Positions 45,917-58,028 of a stretch of 64,000 bases of DNA are shown here, one piece after another. This stretch comes from Pyrrhosoma nymphula. Lineage: Eukaryota; Arthropoda; Insecta; Odonata; Coenagrionidae. Below the pieces are notes generated by a model that made no database searches, had not been told where the DNA came from, and was given only the letters and a program-made list of their open reading frames with translations. The stretch lies in assembly GCA_963573305.1 (NCBI GenBank), contig OY754329.1, forward strand, positions 46,148,417 through 46,212,416, written 5' to 3'. Numbering within the stretch: the first letter of the stretch is position 1; each line of letters begins with the position of its first letter. Position numbers and translations under genes: made by a program.

Positions 45917-46144
45917 TCAGCCAATCTGATAGGCTCTGCCTCGTCTTCTTGCTCATGACGCCGGAGAGATAATCGGTATGCTGGAGTCACTTTGAACGAG
46001 TTTCACTCCCAACATGTAGCCACCTCGATGTGGCTAGCCGTGCGTAAAGTCCCCTGCCCCCGAACACCCCCGCTGTAAATCATCTGCATTGTAGGGCCGC
46101 GAATTTCAGGATGCATCTCTGTTAGAAAACAGTGTAGTCCAGTC

Positions 46145-46508
46145 TCCCAATGTACAGCGTCCCTACCCACGACAAAGAAGTCCGAAGTGTCGCTATTACC
46201 CCTCCCTCTGCCGCACCCCCACACTGGGCGAAGACGTAATTGGTGTCATACCACTGCTGGAACACTGTGGATGCATCTCCCGTGAGAAACACCCACCCAC
46301 GCGGCAGCCATGCCCCTGGAAGTTAGGCAAATGTGTATTTTTACTAGGCATATCGCTACGTATTTTCCATAATTTGAAGCCGTTGCGCGACCCCTATACG
46401 TTGTCCGATTGATCCCAAATTTTTCCCCATTCTTTTTTACCGGATTGGAACCAAGTACCGATTAAACCCGAAAACATTTCGAACATTGCCAATTTTGTAA
46501 TCACCCTA
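46145..46508 (-). repeat. Right terminal inverted repeat
   Basis: Complementary to 41454-41820. Confidence 0.85.
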
Positions 46509-46517
46509 ATGTATGGT
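46509..46517. repeat. Right 9-bp target duplication (ATGTATGGT)
   Basis: Matches 41445-41453. Confidence 0.88.
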
Positions 46518-46519
46518 GA

Positions 46520-49080
46520 GTTCCTACACAAACAGCTGTACGTAAATGAAATATGGTTCCATTTTTTTTACTTGAAAAATTGTTAAAATGTGCACTCAAT
46601 GAACTACGATTATCACTCCAGCCACTATAAGTTATGCCATAAAAATTTCACTTGTTTACGCGTAAACCGATGCAGAAATATAATCAATGCTTTACGAATC
46701 ATTGGTTATCTCTTCAAGACAGGATGTATTGAGAGGAGAATGGGGAAGAGAAACCCGGCGGCTGTGATGCTGTTGTGAGTGAAATTATAAAAAAATGCTG
46801 TGCTGGATCTCTTCCTCCGATTTTTTCTTTAGGATGAATTAAAATTCGAGTTTTGTTGAATAGTAAATAGTGAGAGCACGTTAAAAGTTATCATAAAGCA
46901 TACGCGAGATATGTATCTCATTATACAATCTTACCAAGAATTTGAGGCAATTGTTAAAAGAGCAACCGAGGTCAATCTCCTGTTCAATTGTCGCAGGTCT
47001 CCGTGGTCATGCGGCACCAACTATCGATTTTGTCTTCGTAGTAGGATGAACAACTTCCGGGTGGGCATGTGAGAAGGCCGTTGGCCAATCTTTTTCGGCC
47101 GGCCTCCAGGACACCTAAATGGACCCATAAATACTTCGGTGTTGCCGGAGATGATCACTATTCTGCCAGCTGTCTTTCTCAGTCTTCATTTTCCAAATTT
47201 CAGCTACCCTCCACATTTTTACTCTTTTAGAACACTCTTAGGTTTTCCATCTGGAAAGAGTATGGGCAAATGGGATGGACACGAACAAGCTTTGAATATC
47301 AGCTTTCGATGTCTATATACCGGCCTTAAGAACCGTTATGGTTTCCGTTGTGGTTTCATGTATCGCTTCGGAGCGTATCGCCAGATTTATCGGTTGTCAG
47401 ACCGACATATCGGGTGGCCACGTATCGGTCGGATAAGCCCGGGTTATTCTTGGTCGGTAGTTTTTTTTTAATTTCTTGTTATCAAATGGGCCATTGACAA
47501 CAATGCCAATAAAGCCTGGAGGGGTGATCCTCCTATTCATCCGAGTACCCAGCGCCGACTCTTTCGAAAGGCCGCCATAATTTCGTCTGGTCTCACGACG
47601 GCAGCTCATTCTTTGGCTTGTTTTACTCCGATCTGTCAATTAAAACGGCAGAAGTATCAAAATATAACAAATGTTATTGTTCCGAACTTTTGTAATAGCG
47701 GGATCACCTTTGTTCCACCCTAATAATAAAATTCAGCGCAAAATAGGGCTTACTGCTATCTTCAATGCAAATCAGAGGCAAGTATGGCCACTGCGCACAT
47801 GATGATAATACTTAAATAATCTAGAGCTTTAGTCGCAGCCAAACAAGTGCGAACCCTATATTCACTATTTAGAGCCTTGGTTACATGTGACAGTGGTTAT
47901 GTCCAAGTAGAAATAATAGTCATAGGTTTTTAAGAGTGCCTCGACATATAAAGTCACATTACATAACGGAGTAACGTATTCCGGCAAGTGCTTTTTATGT
48001 TTAAGCCCACAACAATAAGAAAAGTTTCCCGAATGTTAAATTATAGCAAGAGTAAATTAAAGAAAAAAATAATAATTTCTTTAAAAGGAATAAGTGATGT
48101 AAAAACTCTAAAACGTGGCTGACATACTTCCGGCTGGCACCTAAAAGATGGCCTAGGTTCACGAATTTCATAACTCATTGACCCTTCTTCAATCAGAATA
48201 CCAACCGCCTAAAGTCATATTAGAACTGATATATTTCTGATTCTATACTCGCATGACCTAGAGGATCATTGGTATTTTTTTCTGGTTTTGGTAAGAGTGG
48301 GCGGCTCATTTAATATTCTCCTACTCGCAGTATTAATTAGTAAATTGGCGTATGCACTACTCAAGAAGGCGTTTTTCCAGGGTTTTCGTGAAATTTTGGT
48401 GAATGACTCCGTGGAATGTACTGCGCGGCCAGTTACATAGTTTTTAAAAGAGGGTTTTCCCAGGAAATGACGGCGAATTTATTTATGGTACGAAACGATT
48501 TCTACATTTCGCTTACGGCATTTGTTAACTCTCAAACAAGAAAAATCCCATTTTTAATTATTTTGAAGGTTATGTTTATTCAATTGATTCTTCTAATCGA
48601 ATCTTAAATCATTTAAACTCTCTTCTGTCGCAATTTTATTTCTGTCTGCTTCGGTTGTAACGTCTTGCGTGTTCAGAGGCTTTCTTGCTCTGCGCCCCTC
48701 ACGACCGCCCGAAGTAATCTTCTCGCAGGAATGAAAGACGTCGATGAGGTTTGGGGAGGATGGGAAGGGATTCCGAACTTCTTCGGTCGTACAAGTTACG
48801 GGGCGGGGTTTGGGCGGGCGGTCGAATCCAAGACCCGGTAGACTTCTTCTGGCGAAAAATCAAAAGATGAAGGAAAGCGTCGGACTATGGTGACATGAGG
48901 TCAGTGTGATTGAAACAGACGAAGCAAGAGAGTGGAGATGGATTACTAGTTTTTGTCCTGACATCGCATGGTTTTGACTCGGAAAATTCAATTTGGAGTT
49001 TAAGTACTTTTGTCTATAAAATTCAGATTCAGATGTGATGGGTGGAATCGTTCCATAATGACATAAACAAAGCACTTGCA
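46520..49080. other. Spacer, nothing recognised
   Basis: A GC-richer patch at 46990-47640 carries a 110-codon plus frame (47139-47471) without motifs. The motif shared with 36330 lies at 48404-48433. Confidence 0.4.
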
Positions 49081-49114
49081 GTTTTACACTAATGAATTAT
49101 TTAATTCCGACTAG

Positions 49115-49140
49115 GTTCGATGTTACTGCATCATCTTCAA
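49115..49140 (-). ncRNA. Hammerhead-like fold, degenerate (TTGAAGA..GAAC)
   Basis: Minus strand: TTGAAGA, T, stem GATG, loop CAGTAA, stem CATC, GAAC. C3 and the last A of the core are substituted. The following CTAGTCGGAATTAAATAATTC resembles the unit at 37.2 kb. Confidence 0.35.
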
Positions 49141-49200
49141 GGGAAGCTTTCAAGTTACAGTTTCAAATATACATATTCATGAAAATTTGAGGGTGAGGGA

Positions 49201-49216
49201 AGAGAGAGAGAGAGAG
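49201..49216. repeat. (AG)8 microsatellite
   Basis: Eight perfect AG units. Confidence 0.9.
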
Positions 49217-49219
49217 TGG

Positions 49220-51445
49220 CTTGTTTCTGTCTGTACTTTTGTCTATAAGTGTTACAGGTCTTTCAAAAATGCGTGGCTGAAGGCTGCCAAGAACGCTATG
49301 CCACTGAGGTACTTAGTGTTGGTAGTTAATTGCCTGACTTAAATTGCCTTTAGAGTGCTTTTTTCTCGTGTTTTACGTAGCTTTTAGGCCTAAATTGTGG
49401 TGGTAAGTGAATACCTGAGCGACCTATTTTTGACGACTGTATGCTGATTTTAACTTGATGGCGATAATCAACTAAATATAGTAACTCGAAAGAGGACGTA
49501 GGTTCAAAGTACATAAAGAGTATAGTTCTCCTTCTAAAGATTTGAGGTTCTATTAATAATTTAAATGCGGAAAATAGGGTGGGCCAAGCTTTCAGTGTTG
49601 CTAATTTAAGGTTTTGAAGCTTAATTTTTTTCCTTTTTGATGCGAACCTGTCCTGCGTGTTACCTTATCACCAGGGCCTGGAATTATTTTAAAATAACCA
49701 TTAATTTGCTAATGATAACGGCAATTTTACATATTTTGTAGCCTTGAAAAATGTGCATTATAGAAGGGTATACTTTAACATGGAAAATATTTCGAAATTT
49801 ACAGTTTGTATTGGAGCATAAATAATTTAATAATTTTCACCATCCAAGATTGCAAATTTTACAACCCTGCGGCACATGTTGCCCGGCGTTGATTGGCTTA
49901 AAATTTTGTTTAAGTTGTGTTTTGCTTAAGTTGACCTAGTATAATTCCCTAAGTTTAAGTCCTTAAACGTTCTTCTGGCTGATCATATTACTATATACCT
50001 ATGTGAAAAATTTTGTGTGAAAAATTGGCTATATTGCTGGTTTTCTGGTACAGATTTTAATCTATGTTGCACAAATAAATGCATCCTAGTGAGCGCAAAT
50101 CAATGTTTCCCGTTTTAATATTGGCATTTGAACATATTTCAGATGAAAAATTTGAGGTAAATTTTCCATTTCCCAAGTCATAAATAAACTCTTAACGGAT
50201 ACCATGTCAACTTCTTACTATCTTAAATTCCTTGAATACATTTTTTTATCGTTATGGTTTCTCTGAGCGTTGTTATTGCCTTCATTATCTTGACTTCCTC
50301 CTTTCTTTGAGCTTTTATAGGGCAATTTGGATGTTACGCTCCTTAGCTATACATCCTGACAAGGTGCCTTCCCCGTTTTCCAAAATGCTTTCTTTTTCCA
50401 AGAAAGTGTGCCTCTCTTGGGGGTTAAGGAGATTCAAAGATACTCCGGCGGCAAATTTCCATAATTCGGACCATAAAAGACTCGGCTTTGTCAAGGATAA
50501 AAGATTCATTCCTAGAGTATGTACAGAGGAAGGTTTCGTTACCGCCCAATTTTACTACCCTAGTTTTTAGGGTTCAAGATCCTGTGCGAAGATAATTTAT
50601 TTATTGGCATTTTAGAAAATAGTAAAGAAGGTATGACAAAGATTTTTTAAACCAAATACTCTTTTTAGTGGCTTTAAAGAAGCATGATAGGAAACCTTGA
50701 GGTGTATGCGGTAAATGAGAAAGATTAATGAAAAACATGAATTTAATAAGAGAAATGTGTAAATTTCATTTTTACAGTCAGCGAGAGAACATTTTGAACG
50801 TAATAAAAACTTAGTACAGGAAATGCAGGACCACTAAAAGAATTCTTATTCAGTAGTGTTGCATTCATTTCCTTGACTTAAAATAGTTGCATGAGTTTTA
50901 CAATGATCCCTTCATAGTTGTGTATCTATTGATTTTTTTCATTGAAAAATCACTAAAAATATTTTAAAAAGTGAGTTGTTGCTTTCTATTATCATATAAA
51001 AAGTGAAAATTGAGGACTCTTAGCGTTAAGTTGCGGAATAACCCACACCTTATGAACCTCGGTGGTAAAAGTGTTTACTGTTAACGTGATTTATACAGAT
51101 ATATAGCGGATATTTATGGTGATTTACCCGCATTCAGATTTTATTTTTACGCTTTTCAGTGGAATTGGCGAAAAAATCATTTATTAACAAATATATATCT
51201 TGGAAAAAATAACCCAAAGTTTTACTGAGAAAATGCGAACCATCAGCATCCAGACTTTGTCTCCTCACCGACACAATACCATTTTCATGGACTCCTCAAA
51301 TGTTGTTAAGCATTGCGTGGCTTTTGAATTATTGTGTTGTATTAACGAACACGCTATGTAGAATAAATCAACGACCCTACCCGTATCAGCAAAAGAAGTG
51401 TGGGTCAAAAAGGGTTTCTTGATGGATCGATTCTTGTTGAAAAGA
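49220..51445. other. AT-rich spacer, nothing recognised
   Basis: A 112-codon plus frame at 50232-50570 is overlapped by a 64-codon minus frame; no motif in either. Confidence 0.4.
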
Positions 51446-51453
51446 CCAGTCTT

Positions 51454-52012
51454 ACAAAAGACGTTTTGGGGAGGGTGAGGTTGAGCTTTTCTTATGTTGT
51501 CTCACATAGGGGAGTGTGGGGGTTCGAGAAAATCTTACGTAAGATTTAAGTCACTTCTGATGTCGGAAATTATTTTATTATTGTCGGACGAAGATTTTTA
51601 ATTTGTTGATTACTGGTACTTATTGGTAATCAAACAAAAAATGTAAACCTTAGAAAAAAGTATGATCAATTCTTAGTGATTGCGTTTGCTTTGAATCGGG
51701 AAATCTCGTTAACCGTAATCAATATCTGGCTAAAAATATTATAGGTATTTCCAAGTTTCTCTATGGGGCCTGTAATTATGTAAACCGGAGGGGTGAGATC
51801 AGTTTCTGAACACATCGACCATAGAATCCCCCGTGTATCTTTTGTCCATGAGCATGGTTACAAAAGTTTATGACTTATTACGCAAGATTTGGAGAGGAAA
51901 GCGTCATGAAATCCTACGTAGTCTAACATGGGGGACTGGGGGAGCCGGGGGGGGGGGGTTTAAATAGTGGTCAAAATCGCCTTGCGTAATGCTTGAATGG
52001 CCCCTAAGACGT
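51454..52012. repeat. Dispersed ~0.6-kb repeat, copy B
   Basis: Sister of 18875-19492 in the same orientation. It contains a 12-base G-run at 51947-51958. AAGACGT occurs at both extremes. Confidence 0.75.
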
Positions 52013-52019
52013 ATAACAT

Positions 52020-53300
52020 GTGGCTCAGTCTTCACATAACCTTTCCTTTGCCAGCGTCGTCAATCTTTCCTCTGGCTGGTGTTAAGGCGTCACCCGCTCT
52101 GGCCCGCACAACCATTTCAATCTCAATCAATCAATCCTCAACCGTGGCCGCCACGTAGGCGACTATCCGTCTTCTTTTGTCTCCTTCCATATCCTACGTC
52201 CCGCTCCATCCCCCCTACACCCACGCCCTGGTGAGGGACCTATTGGCACCCTCTTCCTGAAAATTAGAACCGTAAAAAAATTTGATCCCCCGAGAACCGC
52301 GAATGTGTCATTGTTGACCCCTCATTTTCTTTTTGTATTTGGCCAGGAATGAATTTACTCATTATTGTCAGGTATGCCGAATTCGACGCAAACCAATGGT
52401 GTCATCTCACCTCATTTACCAATGTCAAATGAGCCGAATTCGCCAATATCAATAGTAATAAACAAATAAAAATAATATAAATGTGCTTAATTTTCTTTTC
52501 TGTAAACTTTCTCGTTTTAATGACGTGGAAGAAAAAATACATTCAAAACAATAATAACTTTGGTCCAGAAAGGGCTAAGGTAGATTCCTTATATAGTTTT
52601 AAAAGTAAGCACGATGTTTTTTTATTGATTTGGACCTGAACAGATGCACGGTATTAACTTTTAGACTTAATTATCAGGAAAATAATAGGACTTCAAAGAT
52701 TGAGTTTAAAAACTTTTGTGTCTGGAGGGGATTGAAATGTTGCCTTGACGATTTTCGCCATATTCGATTGGCACATTCGCAGTGCAATGTTTTTTACATA
52801 TGTGGTGGACGTCTTTGCCTTACAAGTACTTTTGGCACGCGCCTGAGTAGGACGTGGCGTCAGTGAGAGGAATGTGACATAGGGACCTTGAAACACTGAT
52901 GATGTAGTAGGAAACATAAACGAGTGGAAGCTTGAAACATTGATCAGAATTGATCATACCGCCAGATAAGGAAAATTTTGATTTTTTTCTGGGGGTAGTA
53001 ACACGGAAAGAGTTCAAAGTGTATTAATGAAAAAAAGAAATGTGACGTAAATCCATGGGACACTAGCGCTCGGGGTGTAAATTAATAGGAGAGAAAATAC
53101 TTTAAAGTGGGCCAAAGAATGACCCAGCCGCCGTTGTAATGTAAACCTCTTCTTTCACAATGACAGTGGTTCTCCCCATTCGTGCAGGGTGGACGCGGTG
53201 ATGATTGTCACAGAAAACACACTTATTTTCATCTAGGGCATTCACTCGAACGTTTTTCACACCCCGTGACGAGACCATCCTCATTTAGTTTAGAGGACCT
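52020..53300. other. Spacer, nothing recognised
   Basis: Short overlapping frames near 52630-52917 on both strands without motifs. Confidence 0.4.
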
Positions 53301-53308
53301 TGTAAAAC

Positions 53309-53495
53309 ATCGAGTATATTCTTTGCTTCATTTGCTTTTGCTCGCAGATATGCCCCAAAGTGTCGGTGCTCGGTAAAAATATTTATACGTTTTTTTTTTA
53401 CGAAGAATTCGTCAATCGAGTATATCCTTTATTTTATTTGCCTTTACTCGTCGAGTAGCCCCTAAGTATCGGTGCTTTGTGAAAATATTTTTACG
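53309..53495. repeat. Tandem duplication, period 106 bp
   Basis: Units 53309-53389 and 53415-53495 share ATCGAGTATAT.CTTT, TTTGC.TTTACTCG-type, CCCC.AAGT.TCGGTGCT and AAAATATTT.TACG blocks. Confidence 0.8.
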
Positions 53496-53499
53496 AATT

Positions 53500-55770
53500 T
53501 GTATAAACTGGGAGTTCTTCAATGGGAGGTTTGAGGGTGTACCAAAGCCCGTGCAATTACAAAATTAACTTGGTGAAAATGTTTGAGTAAATAAATTGCA
53601 CTACAGTCGCCCATTAAAAATACATGATAAAGTGAATGCAAGATCACGATGGGAAATATATTGTAATGGCGAAATGCCTACTATCTTGAATGTGTACTAA
53701 ATTATTTATAATTTTGTGTCACGAAACATTGCTTACTTACTAATAAAATAAACCTTTAGTTAAGAGGAATCTTCCAATTTAAATGTAGCTTGCAAACATA
53801 TAATAAGAATTTAAAAGCTGTATTTATTTAAAAAGTTAAAAAGTTATTTCTATTGCAATGATTATTACTCATTTACTCAAAAGCATAAAAATGTGAATTA
53901 ATAATTTATATAACATTCAAGAAATTCAATATCATCTGGGTTTCAGGATCTGTTCCGGCTTCGTTTTTTCATTCGAGACACGGTTCGTTCTTCACTGTCT
54001 TTTCCTCAGTAATGCGAAGCCTGTTAAGTATACGAATTGTAGCTTAATTACCGGCGTTTGTTGAAAGAGAAAGTTCATTCTTCGCGGTCGCGTATTTCAG
54101 TCGCGATCCAGAGCGTAACGGCGCCTGTTATTTTCACCCTGTAATTCTATCCTCTCCCTGCTCAGATTTCCCACGAACCCCCGTCTGCTTTTGTCTCTCA
54201 CCCCTTCTTTCTGGTCTCTGATCCACTCTTAACTCAGTCCCTTTATTGCTCCATTCTACTACCTCCTCCTAATGCTTTTCTTCTCCCTCAATTAAGCTGC
54301 TCTCGTCTGTACCCCCGTAATGCGTTTTCCAAGGAGCCCTCAGGCCAAACACGCGAGAGTGAAAGAAAAGGTGACAGCTCTTTAGTCTTAAGGTAGAACC
54401 TCTATTACAAGTACCTCCGTGTTCCCCTAATTTCACATATATTGCAGAATGAGAATTTATCCGTAAATCTGTGAAAAAACTATTGGATATAGTTGTTTAT
54501 TTAGCGCCGATAGCAAGGCGATTAAACTCATCATTTTCAGCCTCCAATTACATTACCTCTATGGCAGAACGGTCGGACACCGCAAGTCTGCAGCTGTGGG
54601 AAAAAGTGGAATTCCCCTCCCATCGTTGAAAACTGATGTTCTCGATTAATAGCACTTTTTATAGTAAAAATTGATGAAGCAGCCGTTAAAAATCAAGGGG
54701 CTTCCTACCCGTAGGAATGTTCAAACTAATCAACTAATTCGGTGTTAAAAACTTTTTCTGTGGGGAAGGAGCAGTTGCATTGAAATTATAACATATTTAA
54801 GAGGAAACGTTTGAATAAATGATGTATACTCCATCCTGAAGTTTAAGTCGTGATGCTTCTTGAGTGCTTTAAGAATTTGGTAAGTGAATGCCCTTGTGCA
54901 TATTAAAGAAGGGAAATCGAACGACGCTCTAGTATAAAAACGGTATTAAAGCGGTTCTGCCTATGCCCTGTGAAAGATAATTAAGCCCCGGATTTATAAT
55001 CTCATGTTGAATATTTTTCTAAGCATTGAAACCGATGGAAATACTTTCTCTCATCAGTAACGCTCACGTCAACTAACCGACTGTTCGATGTAATATATAG
55101 AACCTAAACTCACAACTAAAACCACGATTACGTAAATGCTACAAGTATTGCGGTTAACACTAACCAGGCATAGTAAAAGCGGGCCTAGGAGTTTTTATTT
55201 TTCATTAAAAAATGCATGTCTCTACAGGATACCGATAAAAAATTATGATTCTGGAACTTACGATGTAAAATAATTTTTCTTTCTAGCACGAGGATAAATT
55301 ATAGCTTTTTTTGGTCTATGTTCAAGCTCCATTCTATAGGTGTTTTTATGTACTATCTCTTTCTTTTGATTCCATTGAAATACGTGACACGCCACGTTAG
55401 ACCAACTGTGACAGCGATGTGCTTCATCTGTCTCTTCACAAAAGTTGAATATATCTCATGTTTTGACTCGCACAGACCCGAGCAAGCCTTAATTTATGTG
55501 GCTTGAAATACCGCGGGGGTTTGGTTTCTAGTTACATTGTAAGCGGAAAAGACAGCTGCAAACTTGTGAATTAATTTGTTATCATGTTTTATTCATAATC
55601 TTAAATGGCTCATTCCAAGTACAGTAGAGGCTGTATTGGTGTAGGTGTCTACATTTCACATGAATTCCACGAATAGGAAGCATCACATAAGGGTAAAAGT
55701 AGGGATATTTCACAATAACTTTACTAAAACTGATGATCTCAGGCCTGACCTCGTGGAAATTATGGATATC
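53500..55770. other. AT-rich spacer, nothing recognised
   Basis: Only short frames; no repeat shared with the rest of the window was noticed. Confidence 0.4.
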
Positions 55771-55778
55771 CATGATGG

Positions 55779-55940
55779 GAAAACCACACCTTTGTTATTT
55801 CCACAAACTTACTTACGCTGGCACGACGCGCGTTTTACCACACTGTGGCATACTCATGTGGACATGAGTATGCCTCAGTGTGGTGAAACACGCGTCGTGC
55901 CAGCGTAAGAAAGTTTGTGGAAATAACAAAGGTGGTTTTC
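55779..55940. mobile_element. Near-perfect 162-bp hairpin element
   Basis: About 80-bp arms run inward from GAAAACCACACCTTTG and its complement to ACATGAGTATG around a two-base centre, with only a few mismatches. Shared inner blocks are CTTACGCTGGCACGACGCG and ACCACACTG. Almost the entire element is stem. MITE or fold-back inferred. No convincing flanking duplication (CATGA lies on both sides). Confidence 0.8.
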
Positions 55941-56019
55941 ATTTCATGAATAACTTTACTTCCTATATGTAGCATTGGCTCCACCAACTGACGCGTACTT
56001 AATCATCATCATTAGCAGC

Positions 56020-56440
56020 TCTCATGGATCCGAAGATTGATTAACAGCAGTTCTCCACTCAAATCTTCTCTCTGCTAAAGGTTAAGTTCCTACTTAATTC
56101 TTCAATTTGATGTCCATAATTATTTGTCTTCTGTATTTAACTCCTGGGTCTTCTCTGCTAATTATTCTCAATAATTTCTCCTTCCATTATTGTTTCAATA
56201 GGTTTTTTGTGTCGCAGAATGTGTTACAAAAGCTTTTCTCTTCTTCTGCTCCAAATTTTATAATTCATATTATCTCTTAAACGTTTTGTAGATATATTAC
56301 ATAGTGGATTCTCTTCTTCCTTTACATCTTCATCATTCTACGGTAACACTATATCTCCACTGCTTCCATTTTTCTGTGCTTTGCTTCTTTTATTGTCCAG
56401 GATTCTCAGCCGTATAAGAGCCCGTTCCAAATACATGTTT
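56020..56440 (-). pseudogene. LINE C-terminal end
   Basis: Minus reading: YGCESWTIKEAKHRKMEAVE (about 56420-56360), CYRRMMKM, then LLRIISREDP near 56170 and LAERRFEWRTAVNQSSD at the end (about 56080-56030). This is the clearest copy of the Y..E.W, RRM and R.EWR....QSSD terminal signature shared by several fossils in this window. Confidence 0.8.
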
Positions 56441-56449
56441 TAAAGGTAA

Positions 56450-58020
56450 AAAGTTGGTATTTCCTCACGGTAATTTTAATAGTGCTGACCGCGGTTTCAA
56501 CAATTAAGCGTTATTGCATTACCAAACATGTTCTCTAGCTCACAAAAGGTTTCGGTTGAAAAAAGACTTTTGTAGAGATCACCAAATGTATTCGGGTATG
56601 AAAAATAAGTAATGATAGTAAAACCAAGTGCCTGTTTACAATATTGTTTCGCTCATAAAACTAGGGACTATAACAGTAGTAGTATTAAGATTTATTCGTA
56701 ACTATTTAGATGTCATGTTAACTAAATAGAACATATATACTAAAATTGAAAACAAAAAATGGATAAATCAACTGTTTCGCATTGTGCGCTAATCCCGGAA
56801 GTCGATTTTACTGAGAAGATTAAGGCTGGGTCATTAATGGTTTGCAGAACTCCATCATACATATTCACCACTGTTGCGTTGCCTGTGGTGATGGAGTCCC
56901 TAAGGTCCATTAGGGAAAGCAAAAGGCTACATTCAACGGTTTTTGCATCTCTGCTTATGGTAAAAAAGGGCAATTCCGTGACGGCAAGCATCTATAAATG
57001 CCATTCAATAATACTGAATAGCAAATGATACTGTCCAATCTAAAATCCACCTTTATCGGTAAATAATAGGAGGTCCATGGCGTAAAGATACCGCCGTACA
57101 GATGGCGGACGGAAAATTCCCATGAGTGAAATCGCTGGTTGCTATTTTATGCGAAGCATTTGATATCAAGATAGAAGTAGGTGAACCAAATGTAATAAAT
57201 CTAAGAATTTATTTTGGATTATGCATAGTTTGAAGCGGGATACCAAAATCGATATCCCAGATGTTCTCCAGTAGCGAGTGCAGCAAATAGCAACGGTATG
57301 TATTACAAGTATTACTGTTTTATAAGCTCTTGACTTGATTATCAGTATTTAAAATTAAAAAAGGGTTGCTGTAAAATTGTATAAAGAATGAATGATTACA
57401 AGTTGACACTTAAAAAAATCCACTATGGTCGGTAATGTAATCATGGATCGTCTGTCGGTCCAATGCGCAGACCATTACGTCACCCAGGCTTCATTATCCT
57501 TGTGGCAGTTCTGGAGGATTCAAGAGAACCAGATGTTATTCCTTAGCGGTACATCAAGGATGACAACGCAAGGGAAATTATGATTTGTAAGAAGCCACAA
57601 CCTGTGAAGCTGAATCATCCGAAAACTGTATTTATGTCGTTCTATAGTACTTATACCGTTCTTAGCTACGTACCGTGCCGGTCCAAGCTATTTTACGAGT
57701 GTGGGAAAAGTTATATTTGGCCGCCCCTAACAAAGTATTTATTTATCGATTGTGATTTCTTAAACCACTCGTTAATATGAGAGACACTCTAGTGTTTCAG
57801 AACGACCGTCTTAACATTTTCCTTTCCCTCCCCGCTTGGACCTCAGCTTTTAATCTGTAAGTTATCTCCCAGCTTCGAGTTTCAGGAATAAAAGTGATAA
57901 TAGGGATTATTTCTATTAAACCTACCTACTTCTTGAGGGTCAGTGTAATTGCATCCGTAAATTGTTATGCAATTTAAAACGCAATTCTTTTCAATGAGTT
58001 GGCGACAAGAATGCCAATAA
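56450..58020. other. Spacer; both strands open over 56740-57028
   Basis: Minus 83 codons (MLAVTELPFFTISRDAKTVE start) and plus 89 codons overlap. The minus reading looks more protein-like (SLLLSLMDLRDSITTGNATV) but matches nothing I know. Confidence 0.25.
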
Positions 58021-58028
58021 AGTAAATT

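Larger units (their letters stand above)
41454..46508. mobile_element. 5.06-kb DNA element with ~365-bp terminal inverted repeats
   Basis: The ends are TAGGGTGATTACAAAATTGG and its exact complement. Homology between the inverted ends continues inward for about 365 bp (41454-41820 with 46145-46508), with blocks such as GGGGTCGCGCAACG, CCAGGGGCATGGCTG and GGTATGACACCAATTA shared. A perfect 9-bp duplication flanks it. Long inverted ends with 9-bp duplications point to Mutator-like (MULE) elements. No Mutator transposase is readable. The interior holds a Tc1/mariner transposase tail, a LINE RT remnant, a minus-strand 95-codon frame, and AT-rich filler, so this copy looks non-autonomous and later invaded, or a composite. 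Confidence 0.85.
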
